A stretch of 64,000 nt of DNA from Dermanyssus gallinae (GCA_003439945.1 QVRM01002466.1:657501-721500); one strand, 5' to 3'; positions 1-11,937 are shown, numbered from the stretch's first letter. Program-made: numbers and translations. Notes: generated by a model from the letters alone, not told the origin.

Positions 1-474
1 CGAGTGAAACCCGCCTTTTGCAAGCGAGTGCTCGGCCTCCACACGTCGTGCCGCAATCGTCTGGTCTATTTACTCGCCGGTATTCCGTTCTTCATAGAGG
101 ACCTGCAACGCCAGTTCCGGTTGCCGAAAACACAGGCCTACAGGGATTTTATCTGTCAGTGGGAGGAGAGATTGCCAGACGTGGACCCCGACTTCTTTAG
201 TACGGGTGCAATGACAAACAATGCGTGGAAGGGACTGCATCGCACTAACCGAAGTGTACGCTATGCAGTGCACGGCTTCCACCATGTTCTCTGTAAAACT
301 CAAGGGTACTATGAGCCGACAGATGAATGTATCTGTAACAGGTGTGCGAGAGCTTGTGGAAGATATCATGCGGGGGAGTGCCCCAGAGTTGATTCACTGG
401 CCAGGCTGGCTCAGTGGCCGTGTTTTTATGTATATTATTTGACTATATACCTAAAAAAGGTTATTAATAAATGA
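1..474 (+). pseudogene. LINE-A, C-terminal end of reverse transcriptase ORF2 (5' part outside window)
   Basis: The frame is open from the window edge to a stop at 472-474. It encodes the distal end of a LINE ORF2, beyond the RT domain. The start reads KRVLGLHTSCRNRLVYLLAG, which matches the LINE-A copy at 30232-32172 (KRVLCLPIRARSRFVYLMSG). Near the C-terminus is a Cys/His cluster, CICNRCARACGRYHAGEC (about residues 109-126), corresponding to CICRFCLQRCAKYHA in the other copy. Such terminal Cys/His knuckles are common in LINE ORF2 proteins and are thought to bind nucleic acid. The stop lies in an A/T-rich tail containing aataaatgaatgaataa, which looks like a LINE 3' tail. No methionine inside the frame is a credible start, so this is a fragment running off the window. 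The LINE assignment is good; the clade is not determined. Confidence 0.65.
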
Positions 475-523
475 ATGAATAATTTTTGGATCTCTAGAAG
501 TTTATATTGTTATTGTAATTATT

Positions 524-528
<5 letters not shown>

Positions 529-603
<75 letters not shown>
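529..603. repeat. (TA)n microsatellite
   Basis: Uninterrupted AT dinucleotide repeat of about 37 units. The 300 bases after it (604-901) hold no recognisable gene. Confidence 0.95.
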
Positions 604-604
<1 letters not shown>

Positions 605-897
605 CAAATAAAAAAGTCATCAATCCAAACATTGGGTCAATGTGAAAGTTATGTCCGTTAATGAGCTCTACTCGAAGCTCTATGTGCGAAAAAGTATGCT
701 CTTTCACTGCCACGAAAAGAGTGCTACAACCAATATAAATCTTTCGACAGCCTAAGGCTGAATGCAGCACGTTTGCTTTCCGACGCAGAACGGGCGAAGC
801 TTAACCACAAGCCAGCGATGCTGAATATGAGTTCCTAAGGCCTGCTTCCAAAGTTGTTTTTCAGGCGGTCGAGACTTCGTTGACAAAGCTATCAGCG

Positions 898-901
<4 letters not shown>

Positions 902-964
<63 letters not shown>

Positions 965-968
965 TATA
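902..968. repeat. (TA)n microsatellite flanking the 3' end of R2-like copy 1
   Basis: About 30 AT units, one interruption at 960-961, then directly the 3' terminal base of the minus-strand R2-like element at 969. This is the downstream half of the target site of that insertion. Confidence 0.9.
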
Positions 969-2500
969 GAAAATATTGTGATGATTTATTAATCATTTAC
1001 AATACGTTTGCACACTCGGCAGTGCTCGCCTTAATAAAAATGGTGGTAAAAAGGTGTCACGTGAAGTTAAGAGTCAGTTGTCCGTGTCCTTGCTTGATGG
1101 TAGCCCCCGCTCTTATGGACCCGGTGCGAGCGATATATCCTCAAGGTTCCTTGCAAAGTTAAAACGGTGAGATCCATAAGATTCCTCTTCGTGACGCCGA
1201 GCCCCAAGAGCGTCCTCGCAGATTCGGAGTCCCATACACTACTCATAGAGATAGTGATGGATCCGAATCTGCGAGGTTTTTGCGGGTAGGGGAGCGCCGC
1301 TCTTAGGAACTCGACGTCATATTTGGCGATCGTGTCTTGCCGTGCTTTTGCCAGGTAAACCTTGGCATCTAAAACCCAGACCTCGGTAGGTGTTGTTATT
1401 ACGAGGTCGGGCTTTAGACCCGGTGCGCCCGGTCGACGGAATACTCGCTCACGAACCACCTCATGACTCCTTTCGCGGAGAAGACGCGCCACGCGATCAC
1501 AGACGTCGTCATGTCTCTTTATGGTTTGTTTGTGTGTTATATCGCACATCTGAGCGACATGAGCCAACGTCTCAGGCGCATGACACCCGTTCCTACAACG
1601 TTTGTTGTAGCCCGGGCGTCCCCTGGCCAATCTGGCACGCGTTGGTAGTGCGTTGATCCTGAGCTTTAGTAGGTTTAAATAATCCTTACCAGATAGGTAG
1701 GGCATACCCTTAATCCAGTAATGTACAAAGGGCGTTTCGTGTGCTTTTTTAAAATGTGCCCCATCGAACGTGTTGTGTAGTTGTTGAGACCAGTAATCGG
1801 TCTCTTGTGTAGCGGTCTCAATGGAGGTTCCCAAGCGCTCGCAAAGAAGTCTTGTTTTCGCAAGATCTTTTTTAAAGTGCTCGGTGGTTAGCATCCATTG
1901 GACCCCAAGGTGCGTGGAGTGTTGTAGTGCTGTCAGGCGGGAGAGGCGGATTCTGGCAATGAATGTTTGGAGGCAGGGGATGTCCAGACCGCCGTGTGCT
2001 GTGTGCGTGTACAGGTAGGCGTTCGGCACCGAGTTTTCGAGCTTAAGCCATTTCGACTTAACAACCTTTCTGATCTCTTTATCTAGGTCACTAAGGAGTG
2101 CGTAAGATGGTCTGAGACCGGAGACCAGTTTATATAGGAGACGGGGAATGAGAAAGTCTTTCAAAAATATGAGTCTTTGGTGGGGTTTAAGGGGAGCTAT
2201 CGTGAGTCTGTTGAGTAAGTTAAGGAGTATATCCTTGGTGGAGTCAACTCTGCCATTGCTGTCAAAGTCGACTCCAAGATATCTCCATCGATCGCTCATA
2301 CCTTTAGCTAGCAATTGCCGATCTCCAACGTTAAATTCTGATACGGTATTGATAAAACCTTTAAGTTCCTTCCTATTAAATAGGTGGGAGATAGTAAAGC
2401 TTTTATTAGTATTAATTTCAAGGCCTCGGGATTTTAAAAGTAGGTCCGCAATATTAAGGAGCCGTTGGAGAGTGGATTTCGTGGAGGCTAGGAGGGTGAG
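969..2500 (-). mobile_element. R2-like (restriction-like endonuclease) LINE, 5'-truncated copy 1, in a (TA)n tract
   Basis: This minus-strand insertion is almost identical to the 3' 1.5 kb of the copy at 17871-20506. Its 3' UTR of about 98 nt (969-1066) ends in caatattttc immediately before (TA)n. The 5' end stops at the sequence corresponding to position 19420 of copy 2 and runs directly into another (TA)n tract at 2501. It is thus (TA)n-bounded on both sides. Truncation at the 5' end is the usual outcome of incomplete target-primed reverse transcription. Confidence 0.85.
1067..2500 (-). pseudogene. R2-like reverse transcriptase/endonuclease, C-terminal half (copy 1)
   Basis: The frame is open from the truncated 5' edge to the stop at 1067-1069; the first in-frame Met is at 2314. 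It covers the end of the RT region, the linker, a CCHC knuckle (CRNGCHAPETLAHVAQMC, spacing C-x3-C-x7-H-x4-C) and the restriction-like endonuclease motif KPDLV...VLDAKV. It differs from copy 2 by a few substitutions (for example CRN for CRH in the knuckle, GLRPSY for GPRPSY) and lacks five residues just after the endonuclease aspartate, where copy 2 has CGPNRD and this copy has only Y. The RT active site (FADD) lies upstream of the truncation, so the copy cannot be autonomous. The similarity of the two copies implies recent activity of the family. Confidence 0.85.

Positions 2501-2524
<24 letters not shown>
2501..2524. repeat. (TA)n microsatellite at the 5' junction of R2-like copy 1
   Basis: Twelve AT units directly abutting the truncated 5' end of the element. 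Confidence 0.9.
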
Positions 2525-2531
<7 letters not shown>

Positions 2532-3734
2532 ATGTGGTTATAGTTGCAAGTCCTCACCAGACCGACGAAAGTTTTGGAAGGCGTTGCAAAGTGAAAATCT
2601 GTGGGGATGTTATTTGATTTATCTGTTTGCTGTGTACACACTAGTATACATTACCGTTTGCCTGTGTAAATTCATTCTATTATATAAATAATTATTATTT
2701 TTCCAAAAACTTGAGCATTCGCAATGCCGTTTTGCAAATAAATCATGTTTTGAATCTGAACCACAGCTATTATTGCCTTTTATCTGCGCAGTGCAGACGG
2801 CCCAAGCCAGAGCAAATTTGCAGGGAATACTTCATAATGAGCATGGCATTCTCGCAATGTATATGCATATATATCGATATACAGTGAATATCAATGATCG
2901 TTTTATCAATAGGCATTTTAGACGCATTATTGTTTCCCACTCTGAAAGCAGAAATAGCCCGTGGGTTCCGTGGAGAGGGTTACCCGAACAAAGGCTCCAA
3001 GATCGTGATGAACCGCAACAAAATAATGCGACGATAAATCTTTTCAAAAGAGTCAAGCGTAGTGTTGTTGCAGTGGCCGGCTTAGGCCAGAAAACGTTAA
3101 ATCGGCTTGTGGGACGGTCACCTTTTAAAGTACAACGCACTTTGCCTAATAAACGCGTTTTGCACGATAATAGCGCGACTGTACCAAGCCGAATGCGGCT
3201 GAAATCTTTTGAGAAAAATGCGAGGGAGTGAAATGTCGGGACAAATCGGGCACTCGAAGATAAGTTGTTACAATGTGCGAGAAATGGCCGGCAATAAATC
3301 GTTGCACTACTTCAAGAGGTTCGCGGCGCAGGTGTTTGGATGGCGCACAATATTGCTCACTTTTATTTGGCGCCGGGCCGGCCTCATGTCAACAAATTTT
3401 CGAGGCGGTTTGGCCGAATCGTTTCCGAGCGTTAAAAGTTGATGTTGAGGTTTCTATATTTAGAATAGAGATTGCGTGGGATGGTTTAGCGCACCACCTT
3501 ATAGTTCTTACTTTGCCCTTTCAGTCTATCATCTGTTTCGTTCACTTCTATCTAAAAAGGACAGATTGAGGAACAACGTATTTTTTTCCTCTCTTCTGTT
3601 TAATAGAGAATGTTAGTGGAAGATTATAGAAAAGGGTAGCGCATATACTATAGTGACACCGCATGTATGGAATATATATATATATATATATAAGCTCGGC
3701 TCAACTTGGTGCACTCGATCGGGTAGAACCAGCT
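2525..3734. other. Unassigned stretch
   Basis: There is no gene I recognise. A plus-strand frame of 152 codons at 2773-3231 starts with MPFICAVQTAQ and ends in basic sequence. It has no domain I can name and A/T-rich surroundings, so it is not called as a gene. The bases around 3296-3312 (cgttgcactacttcaag) resemble the end of the LINE-A coding region near 32068, so part of this stretch may be old LINE-A sequence. A short (TA)n lies at 3671-3692. Confidence 0.4.
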
Positions 3735-3949
3735 TATTTGAAACCTATGTACTAGGTTTATATACGTCCACATACAACCGCCTCACGTATTTTGCTATGC
3801 AATGCTCCACTATGCGTAGAACAGACAACAAACAGTTTGCGCTCCCAGACACCCCTGCATACAGCGAGTTCATACGGCAATACGAAGAGAAAATGGCAGA
3901 GATCGACCCACATTTTTATATGACAGATGCAAGGGTTAGGTCAGAATAG
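3735..3949 (+). pseudogene. LINE-A ORF2 C-terminal fragment
   Basis: The plus frame (open 3653-3949) carries YVLGLYTSTYNRLTYFAM, then LPDTPAYSEFIRQYEEKMAE and IDPHFY. This lines up with RVLGLHTSCRNRLVYL, LPKTQAYRDFICQWEERLP and VDPDFF in the fragment at 1-474. It is therefore a second, more diverged piece of the same ORF2 terminus. The frame ends at 3949, before the Cys/His cluster, and nothing downstream continues it convincingly. It is a short relic with no independent function expected. Confidence 0.55.
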
Positions 3950-5089
3950 AAGGGCACGGGCAGGACAAACAGCCACATAGCCGCCCGCTTTGCCATAAAC
4001 CCTGTGACACATGTGTTTGTAAATATATCGCTGTGTATATATCGCTTAACATTAAGAGAATGCAATGCCAATTGGGAGATCGATGCATGACCGTTACGGC
4101 AACTGGGCGCACGCGGTCTGCGACCGAGCTGGATATGTATACCCAAGGCGTATCGCTTTCCTTCGAGGTTGTGGAGAGGGTGACTTGGGCCCTTTCCTGA
4201 CCAACATCGTTTTCCCGTACCCTCCTCTTTTCGCATGGACAAGCCAACAAGCAGGTTACACTACTACTGCTTCTTCTTCTTCTTCCTATTCCTCTTCCGC
4301 CTCCTAGGGGACCTTTGACGATACCCCTCGTCGGCCAGTCGGCCACAGCCTCAGTTGAACTCGTTCTTGAGCCCCCACCATCCGACGTCGTGTGTCGCGC
4401 CCGCAACACATGCGGGAGGTTCGGAAGTTAACAGTCACAAGTTTTGGCTCCCCGGGTACCAGTGTAGTGGTTATGCGATCGATAAATAAACATATGCACG
4501 TTGAGTTGTAGCTAGAAATCTAAATACCGATCTATCTACCTATCTATACGTGGGAGGTCTTTGTGTCTATATATACATATGCACATATAGATGCGCACAA
4601 ATACAATTGGCTGCTTCCCACCAACTACTACTACTACTACTTCAACTTCAACCACTAAAGTTCGCGTCTTACATGTGAGATGGTGACCAGTATCAACAAT
4701 GTGACAGCATCTGATTGACTATCGATCAGCGATCGATTGATGTGTGTAGTGCTCCCTATGCATTAAAAGTCATCTCTCTGGGTGTGTCTGTGTGGGTGCC
4801 GCATGTCGGATAACCGCGATTTAACAAACAATTCTTCGGCTAGTCGACGTACGTCAGCCAAACAATGTGAGCAAAATAATCAGACGTCTGAAGGTATTAT
4901 CCTCATCCTGACATTATTGAGTACGGTGCGCGACAGTGATAAACAGCAACACCGCCGCTAACGACGACAGCGCGGGCAGGTCAAACGTGACGATTGACAC
5001 GGAATAAGTTCCGATTTCCAAGTTTGTTTCTAGACTAAATATGACGATAGCAAAGTTGTCCAAAGAAACCTTTCCGCATCGCGCCGCTG
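3950..5089. other. Unassigned stretch upstream of GPCR exon 1
   Basis: Short simple-sequence patches only: (TTC)n/(TCC)n near 4265-4300, (CTA)n near 4624-4640 and TA/CA-rich sequence near 4565-4610. No supported gene. If exon 1 at 5401 is real, its promoter and any 5' UTR exon would be expected here or just downstream, but I see no element I would name. Confidence 0.4.
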
Positions 5090-5129
5090 TTGCAGCCATC
5101 GCCACGTTTAGCAGTGACGACGTCCAAGA

Positions 5130-5265
5130 CAACGGCAACGGCAACATCAACAACAACATCAACAACGACAACAACAAAAACAATCGGAACAACAACAACA
5201 AGAATAGCAGCAGCAGCAACGACAACAACAACAACAATAGCAGCAGCAACGACAACAACATCCAT
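5130..5265 (+). repeat. Imperfect (AAC)n/(AGC)n trinucleotide repeat
   Basis: About 135 bases of aac units interrupted by ggc, atc, gac and agc triplets. It produces poly-Asn, poly-Thr and poly-Gln-like frames on the plus strand and poly-Val/Leu frames on the minus strand. All frames look long only because the triplets avoid stops, so none is called as a gene. It may be part of the 5' UTR or promoter of the GPCR gene. Confidence 0.85.
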
Positions 5266-5400
5266 CGCAACGATACTGGTGGCATTACAGCTTGTCATAG
5301 ACGACCGTGCTTTTGCTCGAGCCGGTAGTTATCGAGTTTGGTGTTGTTGAGTTCTTTGACCTTGAGCTAGGCGTCTTCTTCACGTTGCCGAATCGACGCT

Positions 5401-5535
5401 ATGGATTACGCCCAATTGGTCTCCGTTGCGCTGCCAGACCTGAGCGCTACTGCGGCGTCAATAAGTGACAGCGCGGCGAATATGTTCGACCCGTTGCTTT
5501 ACCACAGCATGCAGATGTCCACTAACGCTACGGAT
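5401..5535 (+). CDS. CCK/sulfakinin-receptor-like GPCR, putative exon 1 (extracellular N-terminus)
   Basis: The exon opens with an ATG at 5401 that has a purine at -3 and G at +4, and encodes 45 residues ending STNATD. It is followed at 5536 by a strong donor, gtgagt. The exon ends in phase 0, matching the phase-0 acceptor of the next exon at 41844. The N-terminus is Ser/Ala/Met-rich with an N-glycosylation sequon (NAT), as expected for the extracellular tail of a peptide GPCR; there is no signal peptide. There is no sequence-specific family signature in this exon, so the link to the downstream exons rests on strand, phase, donor quality and position. It would imply a first intron of 36.3 kb. 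A transcript could also start at the in-frame Met just inside exon 2 or from another upstream exon. Confidence 0.45.
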
Positions 5536-6469
5536 GTGAGTCGAGCACAATACAGCACTAGCGCACTGCTAAGCACGCAAGCACATCTTTCTTTATGCCT
5601 ACATGCTAACGAATTATTTAGCCTATATATGCTCATAATCGACTTGGTGGACTTTCTCCTCTGCAGAGGGGAGAATTACCAAGGCAATGCTTAACCCGAA
5701 AAAAAAAGGAATTCTATCCGAGCAGGATTCGATCTTACGCATGGCAACGTCTTGCGTTTTGGTTTGCCAAATTTGCCAGTTTCTCCAGAATCGAGCGTTA
5801 CCGGCAGAAGCCGCCACTACCACAGGAGAGCAATTCCGAAAACAACTCAACAGTAATAGCTGTAAATGAATGGTGGCGACAGCACTAACTGTAACAGGTG
5901 CAGTGATACCTTGTGCGTATTACTTTGGAAGATGTCTAACCCCCCTTGGTTAGTGATACATGTGCAGTACCTGTAAATAATGCGCGTTTTAAGATAAGGT
6001 CTTTTCAAATACTTCAATACGCGTGCCTCATATGGAAGTGGATGGGGGCAGGGTATCCCTTCGGATCCTCCTATCCGTTCAGAGTTGCTCAGATAGAAAT
6101 TCAATTACTGCTATACAAGCTATTCAATGTAGCGTACTTAGTTCTAAACCATGTGGGCGTGGGTTCGCTTCAATGGACTAGGCCGAAAGGATTAGACGTA
6201 CTTTGCAGCAGCAGAAGCAGCCTTGCCAGTTTAATAGGCTTGGCCCCGCATCGAACTACATAGCAGGAGAGGTAGTGCCGATTGCCAAATTAAAATCATC
6301 ATTCCCATATATATATATATATATATATACCTTCCTCTCGCATTTCCTAGAAAAACATAATTCCTTTTTTTCAAGGCAAAGGCTTTGCCACTAAGCCATC
6401 TTGCTCGGTGTATATATATGTATATATTGCCATGAATTCTTCCTAAAAACAGTCAAAAGAACCTATTGG

Positions 6470-6965
6470 ATCTGCTCTGTCTGGATTTCTTTAATCGACT
6501 CTCTCTCCTTGGAAGCACCATTGAAATGATTGGGATTTGGTCTCGATGTGATAATCACATATCCATGACTTGTCTTCCGTAATCACATTCTGGAGCAATC
6601 CAGGCTCTTTTGATACCACCTGAAGGTTCAATTTGGACATTTCCCGACGAGCGTTCATTTGCTGGAAATTAAACATTCTTGAAGCGAATCTCGCTGCCAG
6701 TCTTCTGACGCATCAGAAATATCAGTTGGAACTGTTACACCTGATCCATAAGATATCTCTGATTCCTTAGTTATCTCCCCAATCTGGCAATTGTTGAGTA
6801 CCATATCACGAACTTTATCAACGTTTCTCTTAGTTGTTGACGTCGATGGCCTTTGCAAATGGGACTGATCGTCGGTCTCTTCACGTGCGTCGCAAAATCA
6901 ACGGTACTACGTATATACAGTGTTTCGGGACACTGCTTGATCACCATAGGCAACTCGTAATATTT
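6470..6965 (-). pseudogene. Mariner transposase relic 1
   Basis: Read on the minus strand, this has broken mariner transposase homology in order: a linker with RPSTSTTKRNVDKVRDMVL, then MFNFQQMNARREMSKLN, then LLQNVITEDKSW, the counterpart of the catalytic block LLQSVITGDESW in the copy at 62783-63844. The helix-turn-helix region is decayed and everything after the first catalytic block is missing or unrecognisable. GDES has become EDKS. The same segment order and much of the wording recur in relic 2 at 39430-40200 (for example QQMTVRREMTELN), so both come from one old mariner subfamily distinct from the young copy. It is not functional. Confidence 0.7.
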
Positions 6966-7384
6966 CCACTACTCTAGAATATATGATTGGGTTTTTAGCA
7001 CACAACTTGATGCAAACTCAAACGGCCAACATTTTGCCAGTTTGTAGCTGACGTTGTAGTGGCACTTTTAAGCAAATCACGCCGGAAAATGTTGGTGGTT
7101 CTAACGATAAAAAACAAAAATACTAGAACTTGTCGATCTGCCCTCTAAATATATGCCGTAAAACGTCTAATGCAAGCAGAATACACACATTTACTAGATT
7201 TCGTTTAATGCTATGTCTCCTGTATATGTCCTTGTATATCCCGAGAAACAAGTGGCCAAGATTAGGCTCTTGTTATTGTATCACCCTCATAGACATAGAC
7301 AGAACTCATTCAGAAATTCTAATATGGATTCTAATTTCTGTGTATATATATAGATATATATTACAGGTTGGCGGCCTCTTTTCG

Positions 7385-8000
7385 GATCTGCAATCGGATC
7401 TGTAATACGCATTTTATGCCGACGACTTAGCAGTTTTTGCAAGGACACGAAACCACCTGCATTTTTATTTACAGCAAGCCTCAGATCGTACGCTGCAGAT
7501 GACCGGTGCATTACGATAGAGGGAGTAAATATTGAACCGGTCAATCACTTCTGCTATTTAGGAATGTCAGTGAGTCCCCGGCTTTCATTCAGCAGACAAA
7601 TAGAAAAATGCGTTGCAAGGCCACCGCGGCCATGATTCTAGTGAGAAATGTTACTGACATCGAACTAAAAATCGCGCTAGATTTATTTTGAATAAAAATT
7701 CTTCCTAGAGTAGGATATGGCCTTCACGCAATTGCCCCTCATTTTACAATGTCGGACCCTAAAAACATAGGTAAGATAACATCTTGCTTCTTAAAGCGCG
7801 CGTTGGGCTTGCCAAAGAACGCATTGGCGATGCTTGCGCTAGAACTGTGCCACGAACGCACACTGGTAGAGGACTCACTAGACCGGATAAGATACCTTTC
7901 AGTACACAAACTTTAGATGAATACAAAGAGTGCAATATCGGACGCTACCACATACTTAGCTGCTCGTTTATGGAAACATCGTTACAATAGGCAAGTGTCA
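7385..8000 (+). pseudogene. LINE reverse transcriptase relic with FYADDLAVFART
   Basis: The plus strand encodes an RT active-site block, FYADDLAVFART, near 7410-7445. It is followed after frameshifts by LINE post-RT sequence: KCVARPPRP/ATAAMILVRNVTD and ILPRVGYGLHAIAPHFT around 7600-7750, then FLKRALGLPKNALAMLALEL near 7790-7850. The block of RT palm, thumb and 'K-R-A-L-G-L-P' is typical of LINE ORF2. The distal part has a run of open frame (7784-7990) but no intact protein. It is separate from LINE-A because the thumb-to-tail sequence differs. It is a decayed insertion in the putative intron 1. Confidence 0.6.
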
Positions 8001-9555
8001 ACGATATTATTAGTCTACAAAATTATATATGAACGATTGTACTGTACTATCAATTCATGTTGAAATAACCTAAAACACAACCCTCGGCTTTAATAAGACT
8101 GTATTAAAAACCGCGGACTCTATATCTAGTTAAGATATATACGGCGGTATGTTTTATACACATGTAATTATGTACTTATTATGGCGTTTACTTATATGCT
8201 GAAAAATTCAGAGGCAATGTCTGACATCACATATACGTAGGATCTGATATACGACGATGTCCAGACGGAAAATAGTGCTATTGAATGAAAAATGAGGGCG
8301 GCAGCTAAGATATAGCTAGGTTAGTCGACCAACGCTCACCTACCGCGGCTCTCTCTGTTTATATTTGCGTCAACACTTTCCGATCAACTGAATATGATTG
8401 ATCAAGCAAAACATTTTCTCGGTTGCATTTTGAGTTAGGCAGCCTGGCCGTTGTGACACATTGATGTAGGGTGCGAGTTGCGTTAGGATTTATACAGTGC
8501 ATTCAAGTACACATCAGAACATAGCGCTCACAATGCAGTTCTGCGGCCAGCTTGACATTGCGCACTCCATTGGCAACTGAGTCTGGTCCGTTGGGGGGTA
8601 GTCTCACGCAGGCCGAGGAAGGTGCTTATTGGTGTAGACGAGAATTTCAAACGACTCTAACTTCGCCCACATCATTCACGGAACAAAGCTCTGTAGAAGT
8701 CATTTGAGGCAAACTTAGACGTAATCTTTGCTCTATCATAGTTAGGTAGAAACGAAGCATACTTTTCGAACCATTAATTTATTAGTCTGCTTGACTAATT
8801 GAGTATCTTACTCAATGGCGCGCTCAAATGGCAGTTGATTTCAGTGGCACGCTCAATTGGCAATTGAACTCAGTAGCTCGCTAGCACGAGGTCCGGTTCA
8901 AGCTTGTGTTCTCTGACCGTTGCGTCATCGACAACGAACATAGATGAGTTATGGCTGATTATCTGCGTTGCAGGTTAGTGCATCTAGGCTTACGAGCAAT
9001 AGCCTAACGTTGTGATAGTGATCCACTTGCGGGCGCAAACGCGATCATTAACAGTTCTTCTGCCGTAACTCTCGGAGGGGGTACAATAGGTATATACTAA
9101 GTCTAGTAGAAGACTTGTATAATTCGAACTCGGAATTCCCCGCAATCATGTGGCACGAAGGTGACGATTAATTAATGTGTGTTGCGTTACTAGATCTCAC
9201 CACTAGTTAAATATGAACAAATGCGACAGCCGGGGAAGAAAACTACTCTGTTGGTTCCTCTACCGTGTCATTGCACAAATGCTTTCTAACACTATCGTCG
9301 TTCTAGCGGCTAGCAACCGCTACGACGATGGAGAAATGCTACTTAACTGATTCGTCTGGCAGTAGGTACTTAATATGGTATTTTATTGGAACTGCCGCTG
9401 GCCCGTATCCGACAGGACATACGCTTAAGTTCCAAACAACTTCCCTTAAAATTGACCTTCGTCGTTTTCTCATTTAAGTAAAATATATCAAGCTGTCTAT
9501 TCGCTGATGCAACTTAAAAAATGAAGCACAAATCCTTTTGAAAAAGGCCAAACAT

Positions 9556-9559
<4 letters not shown>
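8001..9559. other. Unassigned stretch with a short degenerate tandem repeat
   Basis: Nothing coding is recognised. At 8811-8880 a unit of about 30 bases built around ctcaatggcgcgctcaa...ggcagttgat is repeated roughly 2.4 times with changes. Confidence 0.45.

Positions 9560-9600
<41 letters not shown>
9560..9600. repeat. (TA)n microsatellite
   Basis: Pure TA dinucleotide run of about 20 units. Confidence 0.95.
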
Positions 9601-9602
<2 letters not shown>

Positions 9603-11199
9603 ACGTACGTCTTTACACGACGCAGCGGCACTATCGTAATAACCTGGTCTGGCGTTGGTCAGTTGACATCTTTGCTTGACGACTCTACGGCACAAGAATC
9701 CACGAGAGGTTCGTTTAGATGAACTCTTAGCCTTAACCTCCCCGAGCAGGTTTCATAAGCAGTCAAGAGAGAGATATAATATTGGCGCAGTTGTTCTAAA
9801 ACAGAGCGCTTTAGTTTTATGTCTTCACGCTCTGCGCGACTCGTTGTTGCACAACAACCTCACTTTGGCCGCACCTGTGCAATAACTTGTTGTCAATTGA
9901 TGTGGTAATTTTTGATCTGACAAGATAACTTTTCGTACTATTTCACATCACGGCGTCTGCTGCCACCCTTTCCTCCGTCTGAAAAACGTCACATCGAGTC
10001 GTCCATTCTCCTCAATGCCGGGCTGCGTCACCGCAATGAACATCACTAACGCGATGTTTTGACTAAACTGATGTACAATGACATCCGAATAGCAGTCTTG
10101 TTCTGCTCTAACGAAAGGATAGTAATGTGAAGCTTGCGCGAATGCCTAACGAAAGATTGGTATTGTTTTACCGCTGGGCTATGCATGGGTACATTCAGTC
10201 GTGTTTAGTATTTTCTTCTAATTAATTAATTCGTTTTTGCAGTTCCAGTTAACTTAATTAGGAGTGCGACAACAGCCATCTGGTACGGGCTCTCCTAAGA
10301 GCCTATTCTTAAGAAATTCTTTCTCAATTGCCTCGGTAGTCTCGTCGACCGGGCTATCGTTTGAGCCCACGCGAAGCCTAAAATTGACGCACTCATTAAC
10401 TATCATCCGTACGTCTACTTTTGGTAGCTACCGTGTGGTGTACCTTGCTTACCAGATTCATCAAGCTACTACCATATCTGCCTGCAAAGCTCTGTAGCCG
10501 TTGAGTTGTGAAACTGTGGTTTTTCGAAATGCTGTAAAGTCATGCCAAATAGTACCATACATAAATAGAAATAACCTTCGAGAACGAAGACAGTATCAAT
10601 GCCGATAGCAGCACTACTAACAACAACAACAGTAATATAAACAATACATTTTAGAGCTAGAACAATTGATTACATTATTCTGATACTTACCTCAACCCAC
10701 GACGGCGGTTTTACGCAATCTTCTCAGAAGTATGTCTGTCAGCTAGTCCCGTTTCTCCTTTAACCTACATCATAAGCTCTGGAGGCCACCGAAGACGGAT
10801 ATATTTTTTGTTTCGCTCCACACTATTCAACCTGCTGCAGTACGACCAACGGCGGCGGTTTGTAAAAGGTCCTACATATTAGGCAAAATACATTTTAGCA
10901 TTTACGACCACATGTAAACTATAAGCACCGCACTGAAACCGTGCAGCATTGTTGATGAATTCAATTCGACAGCCGATTCAGCATAGCCGTTAGAGAGGGC
11001 AAATAACTGAGATCTGAGTACAGCCAGCTAAGAACCTATTGTACAGTGTCTAGCACTCTGCTTCAGCTCACGTAGATGCTGTGACGTGCGTTGTATTATG
11101 CTGCCTCATCCGTATTAGGGTCGGCCAGAGCTGGCGGCTGTAAGGTGAACCCAAGGGCTCTACAACTCTGCTGTATAACATGTTGTTTGATCTTTTGTT
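9601..11199. other. Unassigned stretch
   Basis: No supported gene. The plus frames at 9676-9885 and 10264-10497 are short, show no known domain and sit in composition like the rest of the intron. Small AAC runs occur near 10615-10640. Confidence 0.4.
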
Positions 11200-11515
11200 G
11201 TTTGAAGCTTTTAAGAAAAAGCACTAATTTTGTCCGTTGGCTTTCGAGACAATGGAAGGAACCGGACCTCTTACACTCAAGCTGTTTCAGCTTGTGGGCA
11301 GAGGATTTAATCTTCCGACAGGAGACTCGAGAGAGTCGGAATTCTAGCGTCAAAGGCCGTTGCTCGACATTCAACGAGGTAACGCAGCATCTGTTTGGGG
11401 CTCATTGTTTAACTAAGCTAATCCTGGGCTAGAGAACCCGTGACCACGCGTTCACGCGGCGACAATTGTTCACTTCAGGGTGTTAACATGACAAAGTTAT
11501 ATAAAAAAAAAAGCT
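11200..11515 (+). pseudogene. LINE-B family relic: ORF2 C-terminus and 3' UTR
   Basis: Plus-strand translation with frame changes gives GPLTLKLFQLVGRGFNLPTG, then DSRESEF, then LLDIQRGNAASVWG and ANPGLENP before a stop at 11441-11443. This follows residue by residue the end of the LINE-B copy at 31021-31708 (GPLTLKLIQRVGRSLNLSTG, LSLDIQRGNAASVRG, ANPGLENP). The 3' UTR also matches (gacaattgttcact, then gttatataaaaaaaaa), so the 3' end of the insertion lies near 11510. There are at least one internal stop and one frameshift. It is a dead 3' fragment. Confidence 0.75.
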
Positions 11516-11937
11516 CTCTATTCGTAGCATACACTATGATTGTATCGAACTATGCCGAAAACGACAAAAAGTAGCTTCCAGTATAACAATATTTACAACA
11601 ATAACAACGACAGGCACAGCAACAGCAGCAAAATTGCCATTCTATAACTGAATACAACAACTAGGACAAATACGGCTAAAATATGAGGCAAAAAAATATA
11701 CTCTCAGACAAAGCTTTGTTGATGTTTGGGTTTATTAGTTTTCAGATAGCCGAACAGAAGGAACGAGAGATATATCCGAATATAAACGATTTAGTCCTCT
11801 ATGACGATGATGTACTTCCGAGCCCTGTAGTAGAAAGTCAGACATTTTTAACAATACCTCTATTGTCAATTTAGGTGTTAGCGACATTAAATGCACATGT
11901 TGCATCCATCTGTGACATTTAGTGTTTAGTTCTAAAG

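Noticed and set aside
522..770. Minus-strand frame with a long Tyr-Ile tail, and similar Ile-Tyr frames at all TA tracts
   Set aside because: Translated (TA)n microsatellites; no start context, homology or domain.
5035..5350. Poly-Asn/Thr and poly-Val/Leu frames on both strands
   Set aside because: Explained by the stop-free AAC trinucleotide repeat.
6360..6400. Possible tRNA-like relic (aaaggctttgccactaagcc)
   Set aside because: No cloverleaf, no credible internal promoter boxes; no tRNA gene is supported anywhere in the window.
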